A DNA stretch of 64,000 nucleotides from Anastatus disparis (Eukaryota > Arthropoda > Insecta > Hymenoptera > Eupelmidae). The stretch spans positions 7,774,001 through 7,838,000 of the forward strand of contig JAFFSR010000249.1 in the NCBI GenBank assembly GCA_017163975.1, in the 5' to 3' direction. Under the pieces are notes generated by a model. It searched no databases. It worked only from the letters and a program-made list of their open reading frames with translations, and had not been told where the DNA came from. The number at the start of each line of letters is the position of its first letter. The first letter of the stretch is position 1. This document shows positions 48,988 to 58,459 of this stretch, piece by piece. A program made the position numbers and the translations under genes.

Positions 48988-50183
48988 CGAAATATCTCTG
49001 GCGTGAAATCGTACATGCTCATCTGCCCCCCAGCGGTTTAAAATAATTAAATTTTAATGTAAAAATTAATTATTTAAAGTTAAAAAGTTTAACAGGTTAT
49101 ATTTATAACGTATCTCCCTTCATAAAAAAAGAAAAGAAAAGAAATAAAAGATTCACGCTACGAAAATACGTTAAAGAAATTTGCAACATAATTTTGGGTA
49201 TAGACCAGCCGTGTTTGCTTGCGTCGCCACCCAAAAGAGGAGGCGACTCAAGCAAACATAGGATATGAGAGTGGGGAGTCATCGAAGTATACCACGCGTG
49301 TCGTCAGTGAATGCCGTTCATGCTTTAGTTACTCTCCATACCATCTTTTTTAGTTTAAGGTAATCCAATACTAATAGAGCTTCTCACGGCCTGTCATATT
49401 TGTATCAATGTTTTATATGCTCGCATAGATGGCAGTTCGCATGCTCTATTAGCATGAATTTTCTCTCAGTGTATATATTTCAAATTATTATTATCAATAA
49501 ATGTTATTTTCTAATATTATTCGTAAAATTTAAAAAGTTTTGGTAAGATTCGGAATGCTTTCGAATTTTTCCGAAAATTTCTGAAAATTTCCGAGTGTTT
49601 TCGAGAGTTTCTGAGAATTTCTAACAATTTCTTTACAAATTTTTTAATAATCTAATTAAAACACTTAAATAATTGGAATAAATCCAAAAACTTAAAAAAA
49701 ATAGGGAAAACTTTTGGAAAAATTTGAAAAGTTTGGAAAAAATTAGAAATTAATTAAAATACTCTAAAATATTCTGATTATTTCAATTAATATTCTAAAA
49801 GATTCTGGAAAAATATGAAAAAATTCATAAAGTTCTAAGAAAAATTGAAAACTTCTGAGAAATTTTGAAAAATTTTGAAGCCATCCGAAAATTTCCGAGA
49901 GACTCCGAAATATTCTGAATATTTATAGAAAATAAATGTTTAATTATGGAAAGAATCTAAGATATTTTGTAAAAAAATGAAAAGAAATGAAAATAAATGA
50001 AATATACCGAAAAAAGCGGAAACAAACTTGAATACTTTGAATGTCTCGTCCCAATTTTACCAAAGTCTCTCCAACCGATTTCAATTCTTACTGTTTCTTT
50101 CAGTTTCCCTCATTTTCTTTCTGATTATTTCTAAAACTTTTCGAATGATTTCAAGTGTTTCATTTATTTTTCCCGCTGGGGAT

Positions 50184-50470
50184 GTGCTAATAATATCGCG
50201 CGGAGTAGGTAAGCAATGGGGATTCTGGCTCCCCCCACCACCACTCCCTCGACTCACCTGTGCGACTAGCGAACAGGTGCAAATCGTGACTCAGCACTTA
50301 TGACGTCACAACCCGCAGCCCACCCACCACCCACCACCCACAGCTGACGTCACCACCCACAGGTGTGAATTATGACGTCATCACCCACCTGTGCCGATGC
50401 ACGAGCAGCAGCCGACTCCCCGATCCCCGATCCCCGATCCTAAAGTTAAAGCTGAGAGAGAGATAGAGAA
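50184..50470. other. GC-rich block with TGACGTCA sites and short tandem repeats
   Basis: Unlike everything around it, this block is GC-rich. It holds three TGACGTCA sites (about 50302, 50344, 50374), CCCACCACCCACCACCCA repeats and CCCCGATC repeated three times (about 50418-50441). It may be the terminal or regulatory part of the Polinton, but I cannot show that. Confidence 0.5.
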
Positions 50471-50944
50471 AGACCTTGGTAAAATAACTGCGCAATTTCA
50501 TATGCGCATCGGGGAATCCCTGATCGGAAATAAAGGATCGGGTTGCATTGACAATTGATGAATAACTTAGTCATGAGTGACCTTGGTAAAATAAAATAAC
50601 TGTGCAATGTATTCATCATAAAAGAAAGAGCTTTCTAGAAGTTTTATTCTCAACGTACAATAATTTAAGCTAATACTTTGTAGACTGCAATAGATCTTTC
50701 TAGAATAAATTTACAATTCTTAGTATCATAAGGTTTGAATGAAAAAAAAAAAAATTTATATGTGAGTAAACAATTACATGGGGTGATTAATGTAAACAAT
50801 TGATGAATAACTTAGTCATGAGTGACCTTGGTAAAATAACTGCGCAATTTATTCATCATAAAAGAGCTTTCTAGAAGTTTTATTCTCAACGTAAAGAGCT
50901 TTCTAGCAGTTTTATTCTCAAGGTATAATAATTTAAGCTATATA
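50471..50944. repeat. Dispersed repeat units (GACCTTGGTAAAATAACTGCGCAATTT), several copies
   Basis: The core phrase CTTGGTAAAATAACTGCGCA appears near 50474, 50580 and 50823. It is followed by TTCATCATAAAAGAGCTTTCTAGAAG, TTTTATTCTCAACG and AATAATTTAAGCT in the longer copies. A further copy at about 54735-54870 lies to the right of the Tc1-type element, inside the Polinton region. The gap suggests that the Tc1-type element landed within the repeated zone. (Phrases are split here to keep them short.). Confidence 0.75.
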
Positions 50945-51459
50945 CAGGGTGTCCCATTTTAACTTGGACACGTCAATAACTCTGAAAATATAGACTTTTG
51001 AAAAAAATGTTTCAAATGAAAGTTGTAGGGTTTCAAGGGGGGCATCCAATGGTAACCTTGATCGTGACCTTGACCATGACCTTCAAGGTTATTTGAAGGT
51101 CAAGTCGGTTTTCTTAAATAGAAAGTCATAATTTTGATACCGAAAATGGAAAGAGCGGAAAATTTTACGTCCAAATATGACCTTGACCATGACCTTCAAG
51201 GTCATTAGAACGTCGAGTCGATTTTTTAAATGGAAACCCACGATCTTCAAGGTCATCTTAAGTTTAAGGCGAATTTTTAAGTGGAACCCTAGATTTTTGA
51301 CTCCGCTATGAAAGGTACTGAAAATATTAAAGCTGAATAAGTCCTTGACCATTTACAAAATTTGACCTTCTAAGGTCATGATTGACGTTAAATAACTTAT
51401 TAAATTTGATAATTAATTTCGGTAAGAAATAGCTCGATACTAACTAGTAAGAGTAAGGA

Positions 51460-51775
51460 CTAAGCGTTCCCAACCAGTTAAGGTCAGGAATAAGGTTCCC
51501 AACCAGTTAAGGTAAGGAATAAAGGTTCCCAACCAGTTAAGGTAAGAAATAAAGGTTCCTAACCAGTTAAGGTAAGGACTAAGCGTTCCCAACCAGTTAA
51601 GGTCAGGAATAAGGTTCCCAACCAGTTAAGGTAAGGAATAAAGGTTCCCAACCAGTTAAGGTAAGGAATAAAGGTTCCCAACCAGTTAAGGTCAGGAATA
51701 AAGGTTCCCAACCAGTTAAGGTAAGGACTAAGCGTTCCCAACCAGTTAAGGTCAGGAATAAAGGTTCCCAACGCT
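51460..51775. repeat. Minisatellite of about 30-bp units
   Basis: About ten units of the type GGTTCCCAACCAGTTAAGGT plus AAGGAATAAA, with alternating length variants (AAGGACTAAGC, CAGGAATAA). It lies between the transposase stop and the left inverted repeat. The ORF across it is a repeat artefact. Confidence 0.95.
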
Positions 51776-51811
51776 TTTATGTACATTTGATAAAATAAAT
51801 ATTTATCTTAC

Positions 51812-52894
51812 TTAATCGTCATTGGCGTTACCTCTTGGTATGAGGTGTTCAAAGTGTCCACCCTGATTTTCTAAACATAATGTTAGTCTCCTCCTAAAGT
51901 TACGCATAACACGTTGCAAAGTTTCTTGCGTTACCGATTGACAAGCTTCTATTATTCTCTGCATCATGTTTTCTCTCGTTGTTGGAGCTTCCTGGTAGAC
52001 AGCATCTTTAGCAAATCCCCAAAAGTATGAGTCAAGAGGATTCAAGTCCGGAGATCTTGGAGGCCATGGCACTGGACCATTGCGGATGATAAGCCGTTCA
52101 TGATATTGTTGCCGAAGAAACGTTGTCACAATTCCAGCGTGGTGAGCAGGAGCGCCATCTTGTTGAAACCACATTCTTTGTCGAACATCTAATGGGATGT
52201 CTTCCAAATAACCAGGTAGATGATTTTGAAGAAAATCTAAATACATCATACCATTAATAGTTCTTTCAAAGAAATGTGGTCCAATCATAGATCCATTAAC
52301 TATCCCTGCCCATACATGTAAACTCCATCGATGCTGATTTAATACCTCTCTATACCAGTGAGGATTAACTGGCGACCAATAGTGACTGTTATGGCGATTA
52401 AGGCTGCCGTTACTATGAAATGTGGCTTCATCACAGAAACAAACAGACCAGAAGAAATCTGGATCTTGATCTAATTCATTAAGTGCCCATGTGCAAAAGT
52501 TTACTCTTAATATACAATCGTTGTCATTTAATTCTTGAACAAGAGTAATATGGTAAGGATGATATCTGACTAATTGGAGCAGTCGATGTGCTGTTGCTCT
52601 AGGAATACCCAATTCTCGTTCAATCTGACGGAGACTGATATGTGGATTTATATGAATCATACCCAATATAGCGAGTAGACGAGGGTCGTTATTGTTCAGG
52701 ACTCGATTTTGTCGCCTATGACGATGTAGTGCATTTGAACGCGATCTTCTTTCAATGTTTATAATTTGTTGTGGTCCTGGATGTCGACGATCAGGATAAC
52801 GTTGACGGTAAAGCTGAGAAGCATTTCTGTAATTTCTGTGACATTCCCAAGAACTAAAAGAATATCAACCACATCATTTGCTAAATAATTAGCC
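51812..52894 (-). pseudogene. Tc1/mariner transposase, one frameshift near the N-terminus
   Basis: The 284-codon frame (52666-51812) is open and extends upstream without a stop to about 52850. A likely start ATG at 52892-52894 is in another frame, so one small indel separates the first about 15 codons. HTH: ISLRQIERELGIPRATAHRL. The catalytic Asp residues are in FCDEATFH, FQQDGAPAHH and LNPLDSYFW; by hand count 41 residues separate the last two, i.e. DD41D rather than the DD34D of mariner. The protein would cut and paste the element using the TIRs. Apart from the indel it looks well preserved. Confidence 0.88.
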
Positions 52895-54171
52895 ATTTTT
52901 TATGAAACTTTTAAAACAACTTTCGATAATTTTCTAATTTTAAGAGAAATAATTTTAGAAGTAAAGCTGTAAACTAATAAGTATTTAGTAGTCTTATTAT
53001 TGAATAAATTTTGGAATCACAGGCAAATCTACAGCGACAAAGTATCTCAATTCTGAGACGCAGAAAAATATCTGAAATGTATAATAATATCTGAAAGCTC
53101 AAATTTGTAGAAATGAACGATGTGACTTTTTTTTTTAATTACTATTTTTTATTTATTTAGCACGTCGCCGCGACTACTGCACATCTCGCCTAAAATGCTG
53201 AGTTGCGGCTATCGCTGCTTCGTTCTTGTGCTTCGACTATGCGTGCGAAGCTATCACCCGTAACACATTTAATTTAATGGGTTTTTGAGGTTGCTTATTA
53301 AGAATTGGAAATGTTTCGCTTGGACAAGATTTTCAAAAAATCAAAAACTTACGGCCATGGTTGAGGCTGAAGTTAATTACCGTTAGATATTTTGAAAAAA
53401 CCTTACAATTATTCTAGACACATTTATAATAATTTTTATTTAGTTATTCTACCGTTCCGATGTTCAAAGTGTAGGTTTCCATTAAAAATTTGACTTGACC
53501 TCAAGGTCACCTTAAAGGTCATGGTCAAGGTCATTGTCAACGTCATATGTGGATGTAAAATTTTCCGCACTTTCCATTTACGGGATCAAAATTATGGCTT
53601 TCCATTTAAGAAAATCGACTTGACCTTGAAATGACCTTGAAGGTCATAATAAAGATTATCGCCAAGGTCATATTTGGACGTAAAATTTTCCGCTCTTTCC
53701 ATTTTCGGTATCAAAATTATGACTTTCCATTTAAGAAAACCGACTTGACCTTCAAATAACCTTGAAGGTCATGGTCAAGGTCACGATCAAGGTCACCATT
53801 GGATGCCCCCCTTGAAACCCTACAACTTTCATTTGAAACATTTTTTTCAAAAGTCTATATTTTCAGAGTTATTGACGTGTCCAAGTTAAAATGGGACACC
53901 CTGTATATATATACAAAATAAAATTAAGAAGAAAAAAATTCCAAAATGGCGGAAATTTTTTATATATTTATGTATATACTTTAACATCTATTTCATATAA
54001 TTAATTTAATGGTAAAGTTCTTGAAATAAATAAACATAATATACATATAAAGATCTTTCATTTATTTGCATTTTTTTTCCAACAATAAATACAATGTATA
54101 CTTAATATATAATAGAAAAAATATTATTGTACGAATTCAATATTTTGATTTTTGATTAATAACAATAATTC

Positions 54172-54417
54172 TCATTTATTCACTTTATCCATAACATCGT
54201 TTAAAAAATCTTCATTTTCAATTAAAGTTTTTGATACCCGATTGGGTATAAAAATTTGAAAATCGTCTTCTAAACCAACAATAATTTTTTCACCGTATCT
54301 TGTGTTAACTTTTTTTAGTCGGGTGATCAGATATATGGTATTATCCTCTATATCAATTATTTTTTTTGTTGGTAGGAATTTATTTAGCGAAATTTTATTC
54401 AATTTTTCAAGATCCAT
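54172..54417 (-). CDS. Small OB-fold-like protein of Polinton type (possibly truncated)
   Basis: 81 codons. The middle reads YLITRLKKVNTRYGEKIIVG followed by LEDDFQIFIPNRVSK: alternating strands with a basic turn, like single-strand-DNA-binding OB folds. I recall similar short proteins near insect Mavericks, usually longer at the C-terminus, so the stop after DVMDKVNK may be premature. It may bind DNA during element replication, which is inference. It lies between the Tc1-type element and the repeat copy at 54735. Confidence 0.5.
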   Translation of the reverse strand: MDLEKLNKISLNKFLPTKKIIDIEDNTIYLITRLKKVNTRYGEKIIVGLEDDFQIFIPNRVSKTLIENEDFLNDVMDKVNK

Positions 54418-55008
54418 CTGGAATATGATAATAAATATATATATATTTTTTTAATACAAAACAAATAAGAAATTCTCAATTTGTACCTTATTGCTGTATT
54501 TTTTAATAATTTTTTATTTATTTAATATCATAGAATCAGAGATGTTTCTCTAAGTGCTGCTTCCAGTAAACTGATCTAGAACATGCTCTTTACCGTCTTT
54601 ATAGCAAGCTAGCACGTTTACAAACGTATAGAAAATTCTAAAAATTTCATTTTATGATGTAATCCTAAGAAATATTGCGCAGTGAAACCTTTTTTTCATT
54701 TGAAAAGTAAACAATAACATCCGGTGATTGGTGTAAACAATTGATAAATAACTGCGCAATTTCTTTATCATAAGAGAACTTTATAGAAGTTTTATTTATC
54801 AATGCAAAATAATTTAAGCTTATATACTGCAATAGATCTTTCTAGAATAAATTTACAATTCTTGGAAATCATTTCAAAGACTTTGAGTATTATTAAAAAT
54901 TAATATATATGCATATCTATATATTTTTATCTTATTATTTAAATGGAACGAGGATTGATAAATAAAAACACACATAATTAAATATTAATTTTCATTTATT
55001 TTTTTTTT
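54418..55008. other. Intergenic, with one dispersed repeat copy
   Basis: Contains the 54735-54870 copy of the repeat also found at 50580-50944 (TAACTGCGCAATTTCTTTATC, then GCAATAGATCTTTCTAGAAT). No gene seen. Confidence 0.6.
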
Positions 55009-55197
55009 TTAAATAATCAGCATATTTTTTTTGAGTACAGGATCAATAATATTTCTCATTCGTTCTATACGCATCTTGAAACGCTCGTGATCATGTGCAA
55101 TTTGTTCCCATTCTCCATGGCGAGCCGCCTGACTCGTGAACCTCCACACGTACATTACGTGTATTTCAGGCTGTTCCTTGAAATGTACTTTTTTCAT
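55009..55197 (-). CDS. PPP1R15/GADD34-like minimal PP1-eIF2alpha regulator (candidate)
   Basis: 62 codons, intact. Residues 3-6 (KVHF) fit the RVxF-type docking motif for protein phosphatase 1. A hydrophobic patch follows (VMYVW, 14-18), then ARHGEWEQIAHDHERF at 25-40 and RI at 43-44. This order and spacing (docking motif, aromatic patch, A-R-x-G-x-W-E, D-x-x-R-F, R-I) is that of the C-terminal domain of PPP1R15 proteins, which bring PP1 to phosphorylated eIF2alpha. Small viral proteins of herpesviruses and African swine fever virus share it. The start lies 6 bp after the stop of the 55204 gene, on the same strand, so they are probably co-transcribed. Function is inferred only from the motif. 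Confidence 0.7.
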   Translation of the reverse strand: MKKVHFKEQPEIHVMYVWRFTSQAARHGEWEQIAHDHERFKMRIERMRNIIDPVLKKNMLII

Positions 55198-55203
55198 TTT
55201 TTT

Positions 55204-55410
55204 TCAAGTATTCTCAACACACTCTATACAATCTCTTTTCAGAGGGGGAAATGAGCCCTGCTCTGTGTGTTCACGACAACGCAAACAAGCCTGAATTTCA
55301 GGATCACGTTTCAACTGTTCAGGAATTTTATCCCAGGCCTGTTCAATACTTTTTGCTCCAAAAGTCGTGAGAAAAGATTTGGGTAGGTAAGCTATGTCAG
55401 CAGGGCTCAT
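55204..55410 (-). CDS. Small Cys-rich protein in the Polinton left block
   Basis: 68 codons. A helical N-terminal half (FLTTFGAKSIEQAWDKIPEQ) is followed by a Cys cluster CLRCREH...C-x2-C that may bind zinc (residues about 43-65). It sits 18 bp downstream of the 170-codon gene and just upstream of the PPP1R15-like gene, on the same strand. I do not recognise a named family. The compact three-gene run suggests a shared transcript. Confidence 0.55.
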   Translation of the reverse strand: MSPADIAYLPKSFLTTFGAKSIEQAWDKIPEQLKRDPEIQACLRCREHTEQGSFPPLKRDCIECVENT

Positions 55411-55428
55411 GAATGACAGATGCTCCGT

Positions 55429-55941
55429 TTAAAAGAATTTTCTGAGTGATCGCTCAAGCGACGGTGTATTATCGAGAAAGTATTTCTTTAACAGAAGCAC
55501 GTTACGATGAGCACAGTGTACTTTGAAGGAAAACTTATGATGTGGACATAACTTTTCCAATATATTATATTTTAGTTTTTGTAATGATGGAAAACCAAGA
55601 GTTTCGAGGTCACATACGTGAAAGCCAAACTGTTCGAGCCACTGTTTTTTCTCACTACCCTTGACGTATACAATTTGCGCATCACTCAATATTTCTCGTA
55701 GAACATTCTCGAGTTCTTCGTATGGCAATTCATTTGAAGTCCAAGACAATCCGTGGTAATTTCGCTCCAACCACAAGTTCGTAGATTTATATTTAGCAGA
55801 AAGTCTACACCAAGGTTGTGGTGATTTAAACATAAATACCAATGTTCTCGAATTTTCGCGGAGTGGAATTATTGCCAATTCTTTCACAACAAAATCGTTG
55901 ACAGGCTGCTTAAAACCTTGTACATCCAACACGTACTCCAT
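55429..55941 (-). CDS. 170-aa Polinton-associated protein, possibly RNase H-fold
   Basis: The frame starts MEYVLDVQGFKQPVNDFVVK and is open for 170 codons. The pattern of a strand with Asp near the start (YVLDVQGF), a distant VYVKGSEKKQWLEQF, an Asp-Leu-Glu (CDLETLG, about 112-117) and a Cys/His cluster (CPHHKF, CAHRNV) resembles proteins widespread in arthropod genomes next to Mavericks. The acidic residues are compatible with an RNase H/exonuclease fold, but I cannot show catalytic residues. It has its own promoter region facing the capsid gene, now occupied by a MITE. Confidence 0.6.
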   Translation of the reverse strand: MEYVLDVQGFKQPVNDFVVKELAIIPLRENSRTLVFMFKSPQPWCRLSAKYKSTNLWLERNYHGLSWTSNELPYEELENVLREILSDAQIVYVKGSEKKQWLEQFGFHVCDLETLGFPSLQKLKYNILEKLCPHHKFSFKVHCAHRNVLLLKKYFLDNTPSLERSLRKFF

Positions 55942-56026
55942 TGTGACTGACTACTGCTGCAGCTTCACGTCTTAATTTATACTGATCCCCCACCTCTAGA
56001 TAAGTTTATTAACATCCCCACTTATA

Positions 56027-56326
56027 CACTGAAAAATAAGTGGGAAAGAAGCACTACCATCGGTAACGAAACTATACTCTTTTCGTTTCGTGCGCACAGA
56101 GTGCCACTGCGGGAAAACAGTGGTGCCACTGTGGGACGAGAGGAGTACTTCGCATGACGCCAAAAGAAATCCCACGTGAGTGGGAATACACATGCACAAC
56201 AAAAAGAGCTGTTAGCTTCGACAGTGGGGCGTCACGTTCCCCACGAGAGAAAGCATTAGCATTCTTACGGTTTCGTGGAGCAGAAGTACTTCGAGGGACT
56301 CCTGGACTACCACTTATTTTTCAGTG
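56027..56326. mobile_element. 300-bp MITE at the 3' end of the capsid gene
   Basis: The ends CACTGAAAAATAAGTGG and the exact inverse are flanked by TA at 56025-56026 and 56327-56328. The interior is not palindromic. The ends resemble those of foldback element K (CACTGAAAAAAA). The insertion lies in the last codons of the capsid gene, so the present stop codon comes from the MITE. The original frame would have run about eight codons further. Confidence 0.9.
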
Positions 56327-57530
56327 TAGAATTATATTCAACAATACGATCGTGTAAAATCAAACAGTAGGCTGAAGTTCCAGCTGGAAAGTCTTGTTTA
56401 ACCTCAAATTCAAGACGCACGTCCACTGGAGCCTGCTTCAATGACTCATTCTGTTTGGAGCAATCTATGACGATAAGAGAAGCGTGAGTTAAGAATTCAT
56501 TCTTTTTGAGTAAGGGTTCTGCTTCCTTATTGTAGTATACACTTTGGAAATTCATATACATATCATACAGTAGAGCGTATTGATTACGAGCAACATCAAG
56601 ATTCAAATTTCCATAAGGATAATACTGAGAGTTGAGAAAGAGTTTGACGTTGCTTATATTGCAATGATCAAAACGACTTGCATTGGCACTTCTCTGTCCT
56701 TTACGATTGGTCTGAAAACCTATAATGACAAAACGTGGCTTTTCCAGCTGATTCGATGTTTTTACAGACCAAACGTGCTTTGTAGTGCTTGGGAGTAGTG
56801 GATATTCATATAGCTCCCATGAGCGAAAACTCATAGCAATAGGTTTATCTTTCTCCAAATACTTGAGTAACTGTATCTTAGACTTGTCCGATACAATTAC
56901 ATAAGGCATCAGCCACTCTATTTTAATCAAGTCAATCTTGAAATTCTCGAAATTTAGTTGACCAGTTAGCAATGTTTGTATAACGGAATTGACATCGTCC
57001 CTCGATCTAGTGAGAATGAGTTCATGCTTAGTGTTCACTACAATTTTTCGATGATCTTCGGTAAAGCCTAAAATCATACTCAGAGGTATCGATACATCAA
57101 AGTATCCCTCATCATCTGTAAGCTGTTGATTCTCTTCGATATCAAGCCAGCCAGCATTCTCCAAAAGATGGCTCTGACTAGGATTGAATGACACCAGACC
57201 TTTCATAATACTCGTCAAACCCACATTCTTACATCGATCAATTTCAATTGCATTTATTTCATATCGAATCTCTTCAAAGAGATGACAGATGGCGTTATTC
57301 ACTAATTTTGTATTCGCGACAGCAGTATTGTTAGTTTTACACAGTCTTCCACGAACGTGTAAGGAGCTGCGAGATGGTAGAAGACTGAGATCTTGATGTT
57401 GTATTGATATGCGAATCTCATCGCTATTGTTATACGCTGATGGAGTATACGGTTGATGAGCATGAATCTCGTAATGTATCACAGACTCATCGAAATTAAT
57501 AGGTGATTGTATGTTTAGTATTTCCGCCAT
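56307..57530 (-). CDS. Polinton major capsid protein candidate (double jelly-roll)
   Basis: I take the Met at 57530 (MAEILNIQSPINF) as start; nine upstream codons are open but look like leader. The protein is about 407 residues, rich in strands, and includes YEIHAHQPYTPSAYNN, LSLLPSRSSLHVRGRL and NVKLFLNSQYYPYGNLNL. It resembles the conserved Polinton protein that arthropod annotations call F54H12.2-like, which structural work on Polintons identifies as the double jelly-roll major capsid protein. It would build the virion shell. The frame is intact except that a MITE replaces the last few codons. Next to the penton-like gene, as in other Polintons. Confidence 0.75.
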   Translation of the reverse strand: MAEILNIQSPINFDESVIHYEIHAHQPYTPSAYNNSDEIRISIQHQDLSLLPSRSSLHVRGRLCKTNNTAVANTKLVNNAICHLFEEIRYEINAIEIDRCKNVGLTSIMKGLVSFNPSQSHLLENAGWLDIEENQQLTDDEGYFDVSIPLSMILGFTEDHRKIVVNTKHELILTRSRDDVNSVIQTLLTGQLNFENFKIDLIKIEWLMPYVIVSDKSKIQLLKYLEKDKPIAMSFRSWELYEYPLLPSTTKHVWSVKTSNQLEKPRFVIIGFQTNRKGQRSANASRFDHCNISNVKLFLNSQYYPYGNLNLDVARNQYALLYDMYMNFQSVYYNKEAEPLLKKNEFLTHASLIVIDCSKQNESLKQAPVDVRLEFEVKQDFPAGTSAYCLILHDRIVEYNSTLKNKW

Positions 57531-57560
57531 TTTTTTTAGCACAGCAAAAGAATGCACAAA

Positions 57561-57722
57561 TTACTTTTTTCCAGGAATGACTCTTAGACCGAGACTTTTG
57601 AGAAACTGGATGTTTTGACGTGTTAGTGCTTTGAGAACTCGATGACGACTGACTACTCGCTGACATGGTGTACTGTTTATATAACCTCTACCAACTTTTG
57701 TATTATTATATACGATACCCAT
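57561..57722 (-). CDS. 53-aa conserved-looking small protein between capsid genes
   Basis: Starts MGIVYNNTKVGRGYINSTPC and ends with LTRQNIQFLKSLGLRVIPGK. It lies 2 bp downstream of the penton-like gene and 30 bp upstream of the capsid start. The end of the form L-T-x-x-N-I-x-F-L-x-S-L-G-L is one I associate with small Polinton proteins at this position. Basic and probably a minor virion or core component (inference). Short, but intact and in the right context. Confidence 0.55.
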   Translation of the reverse strand: MGIVYNNTKVGRGYINSTPCQRVVSRHRVLKALTRQNIQFLKSLGLRVIPGKK

Positions 57723-57724
57723 GT

Positions 57725-58414
57725 TTATGATGCGGGTTTAATGTGTAGTCTGATCGTTATAATTTCACAACGAAAATTAACCAAATCTCCGTCTTGATCT
57801 ACGATACGTAGCTGTATATGATCTATACGATTGTTGCTGATTGGAAGATAAATGACTTGCGATGGTACTTCAATGATTTTATAGCTTGGAGGTACAGCTG
57901 GGAAAAATTCGTGTATAGTGTGTACTTTATGCTCGTTTATATATGCGCCAGCAGTAATATTACATTCAATGCGTAAAGCGTTCACCTTTAGAATGGCTAC
58001 AGGTAAATCAGAATGGTGAACTACGTTTGCAGCTAGAATGCGCTGAGTGAAACCCAACAGTCTGCCGATAGAGTCTTGTGGTTGAAAATCAATCGTGTGA
58101 CTACACTTTATTCTACTACGAAGAGTACTATTATTTGGTTTGAGACTGATATTAATACCTTTTGGTTGAAGAATTTCTTGCAAATAACTCTCGATATCTT
58201 CAATTTCGTAACTACCAGTCGGCAAAGCGATTACTTCCTTACCGACATAAAACTTGTTGTTTCCTGAATCAATGTTGGGTATTGAGTTGAAAGTTAACAG
58301 CTCCACCAATCCAAGAACGTAATTTTTACTCTGTGAAAGTTCAATTCATGGAAAATACTGAGCTTCCAGTATCGATGACGTTCCCGATAAACTCAGAGTC
58401 AATGAATCTTCCAT
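57725..58414 (-). pseudogene. Penton/minor capsid protein (single jelly-roll type), one in-frame stop
   Basis: The natural start is the ATG at 58412-58414 (MEDSLTLSLSG). A TGA at 58346-58348 interrupts after 22 codons, then the same frame is open to 57725 (194 codons from the next Met). Features include LVELLTFNSIPNIDSGNNKF, an LP-x-GSYEIEDIE strand-helix, SIGRLLGF and YINEHKVHTIHEFFP. These match the conserved minor capsid (penton) protein of insect Polintons. It would form the capsid vertices. With the stop it is probably non-functional unless the shorter form works. Confidence 0.72.
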
Positions 58415-58459
58415 GACTGCTCGAACGCTACTGACGTTGATTCACCAATGTACACTCAT

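Larger units (their letters stand above)
47741..49471. mobile_element. Foldback element nested in G, 1731 bp, with TA duplication
   Basis: The ends CACTGAGAGAAAATTCATGC are inverted at both sides, with TA at 47739-47740 and 49472-49473. The arms pair with gaps from the ends to near 48345 and 48905. Shared blocks include TTTTGGGTGGCGACGCGAGC, ACCGCTGGGGGGCAGATGAG and a tRNA-like segment. The CACTG ends and TA fit Tc1/mariner-type MITEs. No ORF. Confidence 0.88.
46729..50181. mobile_element. Palindromic element G (GAAAGAAACTG arms), 3453 bp
   Basis: The ends are CCCCAGCGGAAAAAATAAAC and ...TTATTTTTCCCGCTGGGG, with AT at 46727-46728 and 50182-50183. The left arm begins with repeated CTGAAAGAAACTGAAAG units; the right arm ends with TTTCAGTTTCC/TTTCTTT units. 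Between them the arms carry TTCCGAAAATTTCTGAAAA-like repeats. Another element is nested at 47741-49471. Confidence 0.88.
50945..53903 (-). mobile_element. Tc1/mariner superfamily transposon (DD41D type) with long inverted ends
   Basis: CAGGGTGTCCCATTTTAACT starts the left end and its inverse closes the right end. TA (or TATA) flanks both. The inverted repeats are long, about 440 bp (50945 to about 51385; about 53460 to 53903), and packed with TCAAGGTCA and TGACCTTGA words. The transposase gene is on the minus strand and a minisatellite follows it. The length of 2959 bp is large for this superfamily. Confidence 0.92.

Noticed and set aside
51475..51775. A CRISPR-like array
   Set aside because: The units are contiguous minisatellite copies with no unique spacers, in a eukaryotic transposon.
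51559..51786. 75-codon repeat protein
   Set aside because: Frame across the minisatellite only; the copies change frame with unit length.
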